From assembly GCF_910592395.1 (NCBI RefSeq), contig NC_088316.1, forward strand, positions 4,466,001 to 4,530,000: a stretch of 64,000 bases of DNA. The letters run 5' to 3'. The notes under the pieces are model-generated. The model made no database searches. It saw nothing but the letters and a program-made list of their open reading frames with translations, and had not been told where the DNA came from. Within the stretch, counting starts at the first letter, position 1. Every line of letters starts with the position of its first letter. Made by a program: the position numbers and the translations under genes. The DNA comes from Lineus longissimus (taxonomy: Eukaryota > Nemertea > Pilidiophora > Heteronemertea > Lineidae). This document shows positions 31,406 to 42,985 of the stretch, in pieces.

Positions 31406-31659
31406 TGAACCATATGTTGTACAAAATGGCATTTCTGTCACCATTTATCTTTTAGAGCTCTTGTGCAATTGCTACATTGCATAGCTTGCAATGTATTTGT
31501 GCAGGGAGTGGAATTGAAGTTCCACAAAAATAAATGGGTTTTGGTGTAAATATTAGATGGCCATTGAAATAAAATGATTCATAAAAGGAATTCTTGGTCT
31601 GTCTAGTAATTATTATTGAAATGAAGCTATAAGGAAATCATATATGTATGGAGGTACGT

Positions 31660-31895
31660 TTAAAAGCCTACACAGTTCATTTGAAATTTGTGAAATTTGT
31701 AACTGAATTTGAATATTTGCAATTGGGTAAATACATACTTAACATAAATGTCAGCATAGCTGTTGTGGCAGATACACAAATAATAAGTTTCAGCAAATTC
31801 ATATGCATAATAACCAAGCTACAGCATTGTACATGTGTATAACTAAATTTCTATATTCCTGGACCACCAGTAATTACGAATGGTGTACCCCTTAA
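31660..31895 (+). mobile_element. main TTAA MITE copy
   Basis: 236 bp from TTAAAAGCCTACACAG to GTACCCCTTAA, with TTAA at both ends. Shares AAGTTTCAGCAAATTCATAT, TACAGCATTGTACATG and CCACCAGTAATTACGAATGG with other copies. Confidence 0.72.
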
Positions 31896-31913
31896 GGGGT
31901 TAATATCCACATG

Positions 31914-32162
31914 TTAGAGAAGGATACTGCGACCACAGCACTGATGGGTTATTCTGATCTCATCACCAAGGTACTTAGCAAGCCTCCCCCGGGGGTAAAC
32001 CTTGTTTTTTTCAGGGAGATCTATCGACTGGTGTTGACACAGTGGACACTTCAGCCACAAATCACTCTGTAAGCTTCCATTAGATATTGCCGCATGTACG
32101 CAGTTGGCAAGTCCAAAGTTACGGTGTTTTCTTCCATTTTTGTCAGTGTTCTCCACAACCAT
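31914..32162 (-). CDS. small ORF with a CPLC motif, uncertain
   Basis: 82 codons. The second half, around WLKCPLCQHQSIDLPEKNKV, has a Cys-x2-Cys pair and a later HQCC, reminiscent of half a zinc-binding site, with a protein-like composition. No complete zinc-finger or ring domain can be drawn and no splice partner is evident. It may be an exon, a transposon-derived fragment or chance. Confidence 0.2.
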   Translation of the reverse strand: MVVENTDKNGRKHRNFGLANCVHAAISNGSLQSDLWLKCPLCQHQSIDLPEKNKVYPRGRLAKYLGDEIRITHQCCGRSILL

Positions 32163-33710
32163 CTCTGATGATACTGTGCTGGTGGATTAGCAGATTATTT
32201 GATAGTTTCTGATAGTTATCCACACCTATGAAGAGAGATGGTGGGTGCAGCCAAATGGGACACTGTTCTTCCAGCCAACTATTAGAATGATTCAGTCTGG
32301 TGATTGGTCAGTAGGGATTTAGGGGGGCCTTTAGGTGTTCTTCTTCCGAAGCAGGATGACCATTTTACATGCCACTATGGTTAGGTGCCAGTTGAGTTTA
32401 TTGACCTTGTGAATTCATCTTCGGCCAGAGGTAGAGCCCATTGCAAGTCACGCATAATTCTCACTTCATTGTTTTTTTGCATGTCTTGACATAGGAACAA
32501 GATATAAGGATTCTTGGACTGTCAAGAGCCAGGAATTCTAGTTGCCTGTTAATCCAGAAATTAAAACTGGATTCTCCCAAAAAACCTGGTCCTATTGCAT
32601 CATAGCCAGCAGTGTTAACCACTTGGCTCTAAGGCTCTTTGTGTCAGAAAATAACATCAATGCTTGTCATCTCGTGGGCTGGAATTTTGGTCAAAGCAAA
32701 TCTTCAAGTGAAACGGAGTGTGACTCTTTCTGACAGCCTAGCTTTCTTCTACGGCCTATCATTCAAACTAAGTTACCAGGACACACCAAAGCAATCTTAT
32801 AACCAATACAAAACCTATTGGTCAGCATTTTTTGGTCTTCTCACGATGCCAAACTAGATAAGAAACGGACTCCAATCTTTCGGCAGCAACGTCCACTTCC
32901 TCCTTTGAACATTAATAGAGTCCACCATTTATTGTTCCAAATGAAGAAAACGGACAAGCGTTATGTCCATTTCATCAAAGCGTTCTATTTTATCATTGTC
33001 AAACTAGATGAGCTACCCCACGATGTCACCCAGATAAGGTGTTAGTTGACTAATACAACGCATCGTTCCTGGACCCCCATTGTGGCCAAAGGTGACCAAA
33101 GAAGAAAATGACAGATCCATCATGGTGTAATGGCAAATGAATGCCGCGCAATATTTTTCCCCGCATGTTAGCTTAATCGTACATCTGAGAAAATAGTTGT
33201 CGTTGTGACTGCGTTGATGGAATATAGACGAGAAACAGATCACATTGGCATCATTGGTCTCGTTGACTCATTATAAGTCTGACAATACCCGTGCCACCAC
33301 AGTTTCTGAATGTATTTTTTCGGTTATAAATCTTATCGTTATTACCAGAAGGCCCACGGGCACAATAGCTACCTACTGTATGGGTTATGAGTGGCTGTGT
33401 AAGGAGACCCGTCATGCTGGTTTCCCCTTAATGGATTTACATCTGATACGGGGCTTCATTTATCAACGGTGTCCAGCCTGCTGTGGATAAAGTGTCGGTC
33501 ATTTGGTCAAGCACTTCAAGCCGACATTACCGTTTTGATGAAGGTACATGGTGTGAATTGCCATTATGGTACTTCTGGCTCCTTCAGTTGATTTCATATA
33601 GCATCACTCTTTTGCCACGAGAAGGAATGGATATCCTGGGCACTTTCTAGTGGAACTAACCCATACAAAACTCTGGCACCTCTACTAAATGGATCATTGC
33701 TGTCCTATAG
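32163..33710. other. non-coding stretch
   Basis: Only short ORFs (63-82 codons) on both strands. No repeat family recognised. Confidence 0.45.
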
Positions 33711-34060
33711 TCACGTGATGGTGTTTGAACACTCTTGAATATACAAACTGGTCACGTGATAGTAATTTGACCATTTAAGCTACAGAAAGTTGTCATGTGA
33801 TGGTGACTTGACCAATCAAGTCACAGAAAGTTGTAATATGATAAAAATTTTGTCCAATCAAGTCCCAGAAAGTTGTCATTGAGCAGTGAGATATGACTTG
33901 ACCAACCAAGTCACAGAAAGTTATGCAAAGGAGAAAAAAAGAAAGTTGTAATATGATAAAAATTTTGTCAAATCAAGTCCCAGAAAGTTGTCATTGAGCA
34001 GTGAGATATGACTTGACCAACCAAGTCACAGAAAGTTATGCAAAGGAGAAAAAAAGAAAC
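33711..34060. repeat. nested tandem repeat, about 40 and 115 bp
   Basis: Units of about 40 bp on the theme GTCAYGTGATGGTGACTTGA then CCAATCAAGTCACAGAAAGTT. The last part is amplified as a 115-bp higher-order unit, 33826-33940 and 33941-34055, which differ at only about one base. The 115-bp step is therefore much younger than the 40-bp array. Confidence 0.85.
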
Positions 34061-34915
34061 AACTCATTGAATGCAATGGTCATTTCGTCATTTCCAATCA
34101 ATGCAAATTTCATCGCTGCTTCATGTTCTTTGGACCCACAGATAGGTTAGTTAGTCACGGTCATTTTTAAAACAAGCACATCTCTCCTGGCATTTACCAT
34201 CCCTTATCAGAGGGACATCTGTGGAGCTCATCAATTTGAACAATGACAAATGGCTCTGGTGGAAAGGTTATTGGGACAATTCTCATTTTTGCAATATCTG
34301 ATTGGTGACGAGTTATGTGGATTGGTAATGCCCATAAAGTGGCTAATTGGACTTTCTGCAATGATTTCCTTGGCTGGTGTACACCTACATTGAGGTATTG
34401 TTAGTGGAGAGGGAAGTGCTGCCATCTGCCACACTTTGGACAAAACCCCCCAGGTTTGAATGTGGCCCGACATGCAAATTATTGTCCAAGCAAATTGGCA
34501 CAAAAATCTTCTGAATAAATACCGTTAAGTTAATGCATCTTTCTTTGACAGCCGCTGCTACGTTTAAAAAGGGACACTACAGGAAGGGTCTAACATGTGG
34601 TCTACAGGTGAATAATGTGCACAGTTAGGTAACTAAAACTATGTATCGTAAAAAAGCGAATAGTGCTGATGTACCGCGAGATAGTGCAGACACCTTTTGG
34701 CAACTTAATGTATATCAATGTGGCCCACCCAGCTCCTGAAGTCTCCCTAAAAGTATGTCGCAATTGCAAGGATAGTCACACAACAACAGCAGACGAGCAC
34801 GTCTGCAAAACAATCCAACCAATCTCAGAATCTGTCACTAATGGTTCTCAATCTAAAGATCGATTTCTTTCATTAAGCTTACCAGTGTTCCACGCCATTC
34901 TAATTCACCAAGCGT
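34061..34915. other. non-coding stretch
   Basis: A 99-codon plus ORF (34663-34962) has a CRNCKDSHTTTADEHVC segment but no recognisable fold. A half TTAA-MITE-like end (TTTAAAAAGGGACACTAC) occurs at about 34565. Confidence 0.35.
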
Positions 34916-35143
34916 ATGTCCGCCGCGTTTTTTATCCCGATGGCACCTCCAGCTATGCATGAAGACAATTCGAAACGGAAGCTGCTGAGCGCGACGTCGA
35001 TGATACAAATTGGGACCGTTAACCTGGATTACGTGAAAACAATGCCATCGGTGATGAGGATTATGCGACAGGGCGCAGGAGTCTTACCTGAGTCTGCTCA
35101 TCTTGTTGGCGATGGTGGATTACGAATTAATGCGGAGGTTTGA
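34916..35143 (+). CDS. candidate first exon, MARVEL-like start (weak)
   Basis: 75 codons in a locally CpG-richer segment. The part GTVNLDYVKTMPSVMRIMRQ resembles the segment that precedes the first membrane helix in animal MAL/CMTM (MARVEL) proteins, which commonly begin with an NLDY-like phrase and a short amphipathic helix. The rest of the frame to the stop is not hydrophobic and no GT donor sits at the expected place, so the transmembrane part is missing here. Could be a decayed exon or coincidence. Confidence 0.2.
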   Translation: MSAAFFIPMAPPAMHEDNSKRKLLSATSMIQIGTVNLDYVKTMPSVMRIMRQGAGVLPESAHLVGDGGLRINAEV

Positions 35144-35469
35144 CGTGGGCGCACAAAGCAAATGGATTGGAGAAGGTGGGTTCTCTTTGGTGGGAATGAT
35201 CATGATGGAGCATGGTTAATTTTTCATCGGTGCATTATGTGGTGAGAGCCAGCAGATACAACAGATGTCACAGTAATAAGGGCACATTAATATTTCTCAG
35301 TCACCGATTCACAGATTCACTGCTCTCAGTGTAGCTTAACTTTGGTGAAGGGGCTGAACGAAGCAACAAGAGCTTTAGATTACCACAATACAATTTTTCT
35401 AATTATTGAACACTTTCTTACTAAATTTTACTTCTGAGGAGATTTCCTTAATCCTTTTGGGGTTAATTT
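35144..35469. other. non-coding spacer
   Basis: Nothing recognised. Confidence 0.4.
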
Positions 35470-35660
35470 CAGGTGTTTCATGTTTTGTTAATCCTAGAAC
35501 ACTTCACTTCAATTTCAAGGTTGCAACTTTCAAATATGATATCATTCACAAGCAACAATGTCTTTACCTCGAGCAATGAGAGGAGAGATTCAGTTTCATG
35601 TGATGAAAGCAAACAGTGTCTGATAGCAGCATTACCCCATTTCAATAAGTCGGCCCCAAA
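35470..35660. repeat. local duplication, copy 1
   Basis: CACTTCAATTTCAAGGTTGC, GCAACAATGTCTTTACCTCG and AAAGCAAACAGTGTCTGATA correspond in order to 36063-36245 at roughly 75-80% identity. The spacing is about 590 bp. Confidence 0.7.
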
Positions 35661-35867
35661 ACCCCCTAAAATAAACGCTGAAAGCTAATGACAGGTCTCT
35701 TCGTAGGAGTGCTCCCAATGAGCACCTGCCAATGATATCAATTTTGTAATTAGAGATTCTTTCTCGGTTAATTCTCTATTTCTGCGGAGTTTCCTCTAAC
35801 TTTTCTTGGCCGTTCAAAGGCGTACGTCGTTCCTATTTAATCGTTGGTCAGGAAAATTGAAATGGAT

Positions 35868-36056
35868 TAATACACAATATCGTATCACAGTCATCATGCA
35901 TGCAACTTTGCTGAAACTTGGCATTTATAGTATTGGGATGTCTGTCTACACCCAGCAATGATGCATTCATATTCAATATGTATTCAAACAATTCGAAATT
36001 TTCGCACTTGATTACACATTTCATATCATTAACGAATGACATAGGCCTTTATGGGT
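35868..36056 (-). mobile_element. main TTAA MITE copy between duplicates
   Basis: Contains CAGTCATCATGCATGCAACT, CTGAAACTTGGCATTTATAG and TTCAATATGTATTCAAACAA and ends near ATAGGCCTTTATGGGTTAA. The outer end is decayed. It lies directly next to the second copy of the local duplication. Confidence 0.6.
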
Positions 36057-36062
36057 TAATCT

Positions 36063-36245
36063 CAAGTGATTGACGTTTTCTTAATCCTTGAACACTCCAT
36101 TTCAATTTCAAGGTCGCAACTTTCAAAGATGAACTCATTCTCGAGCAATGTCTTTTCCCCGAGCTATATGACAAGAAACTCACTGTCTCATGCTATAAGA
36201 GCAAACAGTGTTAGATGGCAGCGCCCGCATGTCAACAAACATTTC
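36063..36245. repeat. local duplication, copy 2
   Basis: Partner of 35470-35660: CATTTCAATTTCAAGGTCGC, GAGCAATGTCTTTTCCCCGA and AGAGCAAACAGTGTTAGATG. Confidence 0.7.
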
Positions 36246-36350
36246 AAATATGAAAGGAAAATTACGTGGAACATTCCGGAGGAAGGTGTGTTGAGTAACG
36301 TCTGCCAAACGAATTCGGTTTCAAGTCATGCTGATTGAGGATGTGTGTTC

Positions 36351-36540
36351 ATTTTGTACAGACTTATAGCCAGAATGCAGGGACGATTTTAACAACTGAA
36401 CATGGAATGGAACCAGCCGCCAAAAGGAATTGGTTCCAACTCAACTTGATGAATGGTGTATGTACATTATGTACAGTGTGATAGTCAGAATGCATTGAAA
36501 ATTTAGGCAAAGGTGACATGGAATGAGCCACGCTATCACT
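36351..36540. repeat. diverged tandem duplication, about 116 bp
   Basis: TTGTACAGACTTATAGCCAG then AATGCAGGGA, and TATGTACAGTGTGATAGTCA then GAATGCATTGA, each followed later by ACATGGAATG(G/A)(A/G)CC. Two old copies. Confidence 0.45.
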
Positions 36541-37755
36541 CTTGCAATCAAAACTGATGCAACCGTGCATTAAACCAGTGAAGGAATTAGCTGCAAATGC
36601 CATGTTATCTTGATGTCATCTCATCCTAAAATGACCATGCTAACATGTCTAACGCATTGCGTAACACACAGTTTATTTCTGTAATGCATTTGGGAGAAAT
36701 AACGTTTTCTGATATGCCATGATTCATGTCGCCCTCAGCCATTTTTCGTACTTAGGCTGTTCGTGTTTTCTAGTTGGATTGTCATGTGGCACTCCAACCG
36801 GCTGGACGAACCTTCAGCTACGGATAGCTAAATACATTGTTAATCATCATTTTGTGTGAAACGCATATTTTTTAAATTTCTTTCTGAACCTTGATGGGTT
36901 TCTGATGACAGTAATTAGTCCATAATGGCACCTATGCACCACTTGTCCATTTTTACTTTGTCGTTTTGAAAACCTGCATGTGCATTAGACTTAGCTATCA
37001 GACTCGAATAGTGCTGAATTTCAACAAGCGACCCAAGTGCCTGGCCATGGGTCAATATAAACATGATAAGTACATGAGTTGGTCACTTCATGCTCTCCTA
37101 AAATACTTAGCAGTCACACCTGAATAGGAACAAAATTGAAATCAGAAGTGGTTAATATACCCTGACCAAGCACTTCATTAATTTCACCAAGATTTCCATA
37201 ACCTTATTAGGCAAATCGCTCAAGAAAATGAAAGAGGTCTCCAATTCTGCAATACCTTTATTGCTTGCAAGAATTGACTCAATTAATTTCAAGCGGCGTT
37301 ACAGAGAAGCAACAAAGACTCCACTGCTCTTTTGTCCACTGGTCATATTGGTCTATTGTCAACGTCGCCAAAACCAGGGCTCCCCTAAAGGAAATTCACA
37401 AGGGACTGATTCTAGGAGCAATTTCACTATTAATTCTCGTAGATTTTCATCCGAGGCAAGGTGTCGATTTCAGCTGATATTAACATGTTTATATATGATT
37501 GATAGTAGGTTGCGCATAATACAATTAATTAGGAGTTTTCAATTGATTAAGCTTTGTGGCAATATTGGTAATTTACGGAATTGGCTCAGGGGGCAATTTT
37601 GGCAGGAATAAACTTGGCGGAGTAAATTGGTTGGGCAGTTGCTCGGAATGATGAATCTCTATTCCAATAAAGCTGTACTTTCCCATTGCAAGGTTTTGAG
37701 CACCTTTATGGTAACATGGCCAGGGCAATAATGCTTCTCATTGCCATTTTTGATC
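36541..37755. other. non-coding stretch
   Basis: A 127-codon plus ORF (37228-37611) has no domain or splice support. Nothing else recognised. Confidence 0.4.
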
Positions 37756-37975
37756 TTAACGAGACGATATAGGCAGCAGCTAGGCAGGCAAGATAAAGTT
37801 ACACAAAGCCGCCAATAGGGGTCTCTCACATCTCACATTACATCGAAATGATTTATGTTGTACGAAGGATATATTAGTACCAAGTCTGACATGACCAAGG
37901 GCCCTTACTGTGTATACTAGTCACTTGAAGATGGCCAAATTTGCCCCCCTCATCCTACCTATAGTCCCCCTTTAA
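37756..37975. mobile_element. TTAA-ended MITE (about 220-bp family)
   Basis: 220 bp with TTAA at both ends, closest to 1928-2149: ATATAGGCAGCAGCTAGGCA, AATAGGGGTCTCTCACATCT, TCTGACATGACCAAGG and CTACCTATAGTCCCCC. Confidence 0.78.
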
Positions 37976-38056
37976 AGATCACCAATGGTAGTCTTTACAG
38001 TCATCAGAGAAGTCTATTTGCATGTGGCAAATTAAAGGAATCACATTAAACATGAT

Positions 38057-38255
38057 TTAAAGGCATACAGGGCATTTCATTTTCATTGTGGCTCAGGAAA
38101 TAGACATACATGTAAGCAGTGCTGTAGTGCAGTCATCATGCAGGCAAACTTGGCATGCATAGTATTTGTAGATCAGTCTATACCACTGCATTGTTGAAAT
38201 CTATATTGAGTACCCATTTACACAATTAGATATATTCAAATTCAATTTCCATTTT
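38057..38255 (-). mobile_element. main TTAA MITE copy
   Basis: Starts TTAAAGGCATACAGGGCATT and carries GTAGTGCAGTCATCATGCAG, TATTTGTAGATCAGTCTATA and TATTCAAATTCAATTTCC; the other TTAA end is lost. Confidence 0.6.
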
Positions 38256-38784
38256 TTGATCTCTGTTACAAACCATGGATTTTTTAACACTCTACACTCA
38301 CACTTAATAGTGTGTACTTTAGGAATAATACAAAGGCCATGCTGTAGGAGAATGTTCCAAATTTTTCCTCTACACCAATCGCACGGAAGAAATTTTGAAA
38401 TGCAGTTCATCCTGGATCCTGCCCTGAATGACCATATTGCATGGCCAGTTTTCTCATAAACATCCCAATATCCAATATGAAACATAGCTCGGGTTTAATA
38501 ACGGATTCCTCTCACAAGATATTCATCTCATGGTAGTTATGAATTGCACTTCAACTGGCAATTAAATTAGGAATGTTATGATAAAAATGCACCAATAGAT
38601 TTTGGAAATCTATGTAATAACCAATGAAAGTAATATCAGTGGTGCTGAGATGGAACAGGTTTTTTTATTTATTTCTGTGCTGATGCAGGTTACTGAAATA
38701 TTACATTGACACAGATCATGATGGTTAAGTTTCCTGCGCAAGCATGCCCAGAAAAGACATACCGAGACATGTCTTACAGGCTGG
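38256..38784. other. non-coding spacer
   Basis: Overlapping short ORFs on both strands, none recognisable. Confidence 0.4.
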
Positions 38785-38890
38785 ATGTTGGTCTAGTGGC
38801 TCAGACCTTAAGCTTGGTCTTTGGTTCGAACTCCGAAGGCAATAGGTGACCCCGGGCTGGTGGCTTAGTCTAACTTGCCTTATCACTGGT
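38785..38890 (+). mobile_element. tRNA-derived SINE head
   Basis: A box TGGTCTAGTGG (38789-38799) matches the consensus exactly; the B box GGTTCGAACTCC (38823-38834) is near-consensus. The downstream part contains GACCCCGGGCTGGTGGC. The missing acceptor-stem pairing argues for a SINE rather than a tRNA gene. Confidence 0.6.
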
Positions 38891-38964
38891 GCTCAGGTTA
38901 CTGTACATAGCCATGATTGAGCAGCTGCTTTTAGGTCCACTCCTGTCATTAATACTGGCATTGT

Positions 38965-39238
38965 CCAACTCTCCTAGGAAAAAACATCCCTTCAGAAAAT
39001 ATTTCTGCTATCGCCAAATGACAACACAGTCTCTTTTTAGAGAGTCTCATAGAGCACAAAGCACCTCAAAGCACCCTGGTAAACTATATGTGCTTTAGTT
39101 GGCCAACTCTCCAAGGACAAAAATGTTCCATCGTAAAATAATTTTGCTATCGCCAAATAACAGCAGGGTATCTTCTTCGCTAGACATTTTCTGATGGAGT
39201 TTGCAGTTAATCACCAAAGCACCTTGGTATACCATGTA
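38965..39238. repeat. diverged tandem duplication, 137 bp
   Basis: CCAACTCTCCTAGGAAAAAA, TTTCTGCTATCGCCAAATGA and CAAAGCACCCTGGTAAAC recur 137 bp later as CCAACTCTCCAAGGACAAAA, TTTTGCTATCGCCAAATAAC and CAAAGCACCTTGGTATAC. Confidence 0.7.
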
Positions 39239-40439
39239 CACTTTTGTCAGGTTCATCATTCAAAAATATTATCTGGACAGACTTTCCCAGCGGGAGGATG
39301 TGATCCCAATCTTTTTCATGTTCAGCTGGTCAAAAATGATTAATGACCAGCATACCAGGTTGGGTCAGTCTTTTTTTACCAAGCCATTATTTATTAGTTT
39401 GGTCCTCGCAGTGGTATACCATGTAATTGGATGGTTAGACAAAGCTTTTGGTCATCATAAAGCTGGTCTTCAGTTAATAAAGAATTGAATGCCAATGTAC
39501 AGGGTATCTGAGGTGGAAACGCTAAGCTACTTCAAAGATGGTTGCTGCTGTAGCAGTCTAAGATGTCCCCTGGAAAAAAGTATCCGTCCCTATAACTGTA
39601 TGGTGACAGATTAAGGTATGGGTTAACGAGATTAACAGCTTGTGATACATGTAGAACCCTTGGTCCCTGGACACTCTATTCTAAGACATTTCAAACTTTT
39701 ACACTGGTCACCTTAAATCTCTTAAACAAATCGCCCCCTACCCAGGTTTCTTTCCAAAGTCAGTTTGTTTTCTCAAAACGGCATTACCGATATTATACCT
39801 CATTTTGCATTGAACCTGTTCAATTTTAATTGCCTCTTTCAACTTTCCACTTACACTTATTTCCATGGCAAAAAAATGCCAAGTGACACTAAGTTCAACC
39901 TTCCTGCCATTCGTATGACTAATTGTGTCATTTGCATGACTAATTGTGCCATCGACGACTAAGACATCCTCAAGACGACAAGACACTGAAATGGACAACA
40001 AGAGGGGTAATCCTAAAAGACAAGAGACGCCAGAAAGAGACAATCCATGTCCTTCAAAGAAGACTTAATTGAAACGCACCCAATCGATAAAGAAAGAGAG
40101 GAAGTTCTCTGAAGAGGCTACTTGGCTAGTCTTCTGTATCTGAGGCCATTCCAGAGAAACTCAAGTTTATCATGATCGGTCCCTTTGTGTTCAGAGTGGT
40201 CAATCCATGAAAAAGTAAGTGGTTGCTCTCTTTGATGAGTTGTGTGTCCTAAAATGCAATGTGTGAAGCAGGGAGGGGAGGGCCCAAACATGATTACCTT
40301 GTTTTGGTGTATCACTTATCACCTATAACTGGTGCAAATGGGCACACTCCCATAAAAGGCCTTCGTATCCCTCCATACATACACGAATAATTTCTTGTGT
40401 GAGTGGATCAACGCCTGCTATGGAAGGATGGCAAATGGG
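39239..40439. other. non-coding stretch
   Basis: A 101-codon minus ORF at 39738-40043 overlaps a 65-codon plus ORF; neither is recognisable. A small repeat of ATGACTAATTGTG occurs near 39918-39950. Confidence 0.4.
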
Positions 40440-40655
40440 TGGCCATCAGATTTTTAATTGAATTTGAAAATTTCCAATTGCGTGAATATGTGTTGAATAT
40501 AAATTTCAACAGTGGCAATGTATAGACAGATATACAAATACTGTACATACCAAGTTTCAGCAAAGTTGCATGCATGATAACTGCACTATGTATTTCTATA
40601 ACTGCCTTTCTTTTTTCCTGGACCACAAGTAATTACGAACAGCGTATACCCCATA
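40440..40655 (+). mobile_element. main TTAA MITE copy
   Basis: Carries AATTGAATTTGAAAATTTCC, GTATAGACAGATATACAAAT, TACCAAGTTTCAGCAAAGTT, ATGCATGATAACTGCAC and GGACCACAAGTAATTACGAA. TTAA ends are not retained. Confidence 0.65.
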
Positions 40656-41344
40656 ATGCTTCTTGAAATGTGAAACAGAGATTAAGTCTTCAGGTCTAGG
40701 AGTTGCTGCCTCTAGAGAAGTTTTGAGCCAAAACCTATACTCAGAATGCTACGGACATAAAAACATTCCTTGGACAGTGGAACACTAGTGCTAGGGTGAC
40801 ACTGTTTGAAGCACAAGACTGCCAGTAAGTCAAGAAATAAACAAAGAATTTGACAAGTCTGGCCTGATGAATGGGTTACACAAGCCAAGGATGACACAAA
40901 TCATCTTGTTCTCTTTTGCATCACATCCCGACAATACCGATTAAGGATTAAAACCAATTTGAAGAAGAGCTCACTGGCTTCATTGGCTTCAGAGTAACTA
41001 TGGTAGAAAAACATGTACATTTACTTCATACCATGTACAGTTGATTATGCTCTAGGATGCTGAAACAGACTTGGTGCATTTCAGACATTTTAAAGAAATT
41101 TCAGAAAAATTCCAATGTCTCGTCATTCTGTGGCAAAGACTGGGATAGACGTCGAAAGTGATGTTGGCCCAGCAGCAATGTTTTTGCGACGACAGTCTAG
41201 GGAGAGATTAGTGCCATTAGATGTGTAAATGGCTTTAGCGCAGCCTCCAGTGGTACTTGACGAAGATGATGGACAGATTACTACCAAAGGTTTCCATCAA
41301 AAAGCATTATCTTTGGAGCCGTTGCTGCCCCTGGGTCAATGAAA
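40656..41344. other. non-coding stretch
   Basis: No gene recognised. Confidence 0.45.
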
Positions 41345-42387
41345 TGGCCAGGGCCATTGTGCTCACCTCATGTGGAGGAAAGATGGATAAAGAGCATGGT
41401 ATTGTGTCATGTAGTGTTAGGTTTGATGTAGGTCCAAGCAATTACAATTTCCCCAAAATGGCCAATTTACAGTACATTCGACCTCTGTGACCTTGAAAAG
41501 TAGGTCAAATCAAAGAAGACCCGGGTGACACATTGAATGGTTGTTAGAATTAGATGTACCTATGATATAAAATTGGTGCCAATCGGGCAAGTCATTACTA
41601 GGAATAATGGCATTTTGAAGAATTTAGGATTTGGCCCCCTCCCTGGAGGCCAAACGGCAAATCAGATTGCACCAAACTTCGGTACCTGAGATCACCTGAC
41701 CAAGGGGTACATGTGTACTTAATTTGTGATCAATAGTCATTGCAGTTAAGAAACGTGCCATAGTTACGGCCTGACGGCGAATTTACGCCATTTGACCTCT
41801 GTGAGCTTGACAAGAAGGTCAAATTAAAAACCTGTGTGACATATACTGTATGGTGGTTAGATGTACCCATGATATCAAATTGGTGGCAATCGGGCAAGAA
41901 GTTAAGGAATAATCACATTTTTAAGGTTTTTGGATTTTGCCCCCTGGTGGTCAAGTGGTGAATCATATTGGACCAAACTTCGGTCCCTGAGATCACCTGA
42001 CTAAGGGGTAAATGTGTACCAAATTTGGTATCAATAGTCATTGCAGTTTAGAAACGTGCCATCGTTACATCCTAACGGCCAATTTACACCATTTGACCTC
42101 TGTGACCTTGAAAAGGAGGTCAAATCAAAAACCTGGAGGATATATGATGCACCTTTGCTAGAAGTACCTACCATATTTTTTTCAAAATTTCCCGACTACT
42201 ATTAAGGGAGATATTGCATATTTTCACTTTTAACGTTTGGCCCCCTGGTGGCCAAACCATGAAACGAATCGGACCGAAACTTGGTCTCCAAGGTGTCATT
42301 ACATAAGGGTACATGTGTACCAAGTTTCAACTCAATAGCTCTAACAGTTACGAAACGTGCCCTGCTAACGGACGACGGACGACGACG

Positions 42388-42440
<53 letters not shown>

Positions 42441-42497
42441 ACGACGGACGCCACGGTATGGGATAAGCTCACCTCTGCTAAGAGGTGAGCTAAAAAG
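41345..42497. mobile_element. non-autonomous transposon with tandem core
   Basis: The left part contains GGCCATTGTGCTCACCTCA. A core of about three units follows (period about 301-314 bp; unit landmarks GACCTCTGTGACCTTGAAAA, GGTCAAAT, CCAAACTTCGGT, AAACGTGCCATMGTTA), then an imperfect (GAC)n tract (42368-42447). The end is a hairpin, AGCTCACCTCTGCTAAGAGG then TGAGCT, followed by AAAA. GCTCACCT at the left and AGGTGAGC at the right form a short terminal inverted repeat. Tandem core, then microsatellite, then terminal hairpin recalls Helitron-like non-autonomous elements of marine invertebrates. That class is inferred. Confidence 0.6.
42368..42447. repeat. imperfect (GAC)n microsatellite
   Basis: About 80 bp of GAC/GACG-type repeats, purest at 42393-42438, with GGAC interruptions at both ends. 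The poly-Asp and poly-Thr ORFs across it are artefacts of the repeat. Confidence 0.9.
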
Positions 42498-42499
42498 GT

Positions 42500-42985
42500 A
42501 AAGTGACTTTCTTTTCAACAAGACCGTAATAAGAGGAGTCTGTAAACTTCTTTGTGCGATCAGGTGGTGTCTTGCATCATGACAGGGATAGTTTCTAGCA
42601 CAGCCGTTTCATGCCAAATTGATTTCAACCCTTTGGGCTGGGCTTGCATTGTTCACGTTGTCACTTGCAACACTCTATTCAACAGTTAATAATTAACAAT
42701 TAACAAGTCGATTTTTCAAACAGCGGGCCACAAAGGATTCATGATGTCGCTTTCACCTAGACCGTGATATAAGATATGTACTTTTCCTCGTGCGATCAGG
42801 CAGTGTCTTGTATCATAACCAGTGATAGGTTATAGTAGAGCCATTTCATGCCAAATGGATATTTAACCTATGTTGTCACTTGCAATGTTTCATTGTCACT
42901 TTTAAAGTATTGTCGTCACTTGCAACGTGTCAGTTCAGGAATGAACAGGGCAGTATCACTTTACCGCTGTTGGAGTTTTCATCTC
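42500..42985. repeat. tandem duplication, about 236 bp
   Basis: GTGCGATCAGGTGGTGTCTT and CCGTTTCATGCCAAATTGAT recur about 236 bp later as GTGCGATCAGGCAGTGTCTT and CCATTTCATGCCAAATGGAT, each with a TTGTCACTTGCAA word further on. The first copy starts immediately after the terminal hairpin of the transposon at 41345-42497. Confidence 0.65.

Noticed and set aside
33711-34060. CRISPR-like array
   Set aside because: Repeats are contiguous and nested with no unique spacers, and the context is animal DNA.
38785-38890. Functional tRNA gene
   Set aside because: Good A box but an imperfect B box and no acceptor-stem closure; fits a SINE head better.
42281-42501. ORFs encoding poly-Asp and poly-Thr
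   Set aside because: They merely translate the (GAC)n microsatellite of a transposon.
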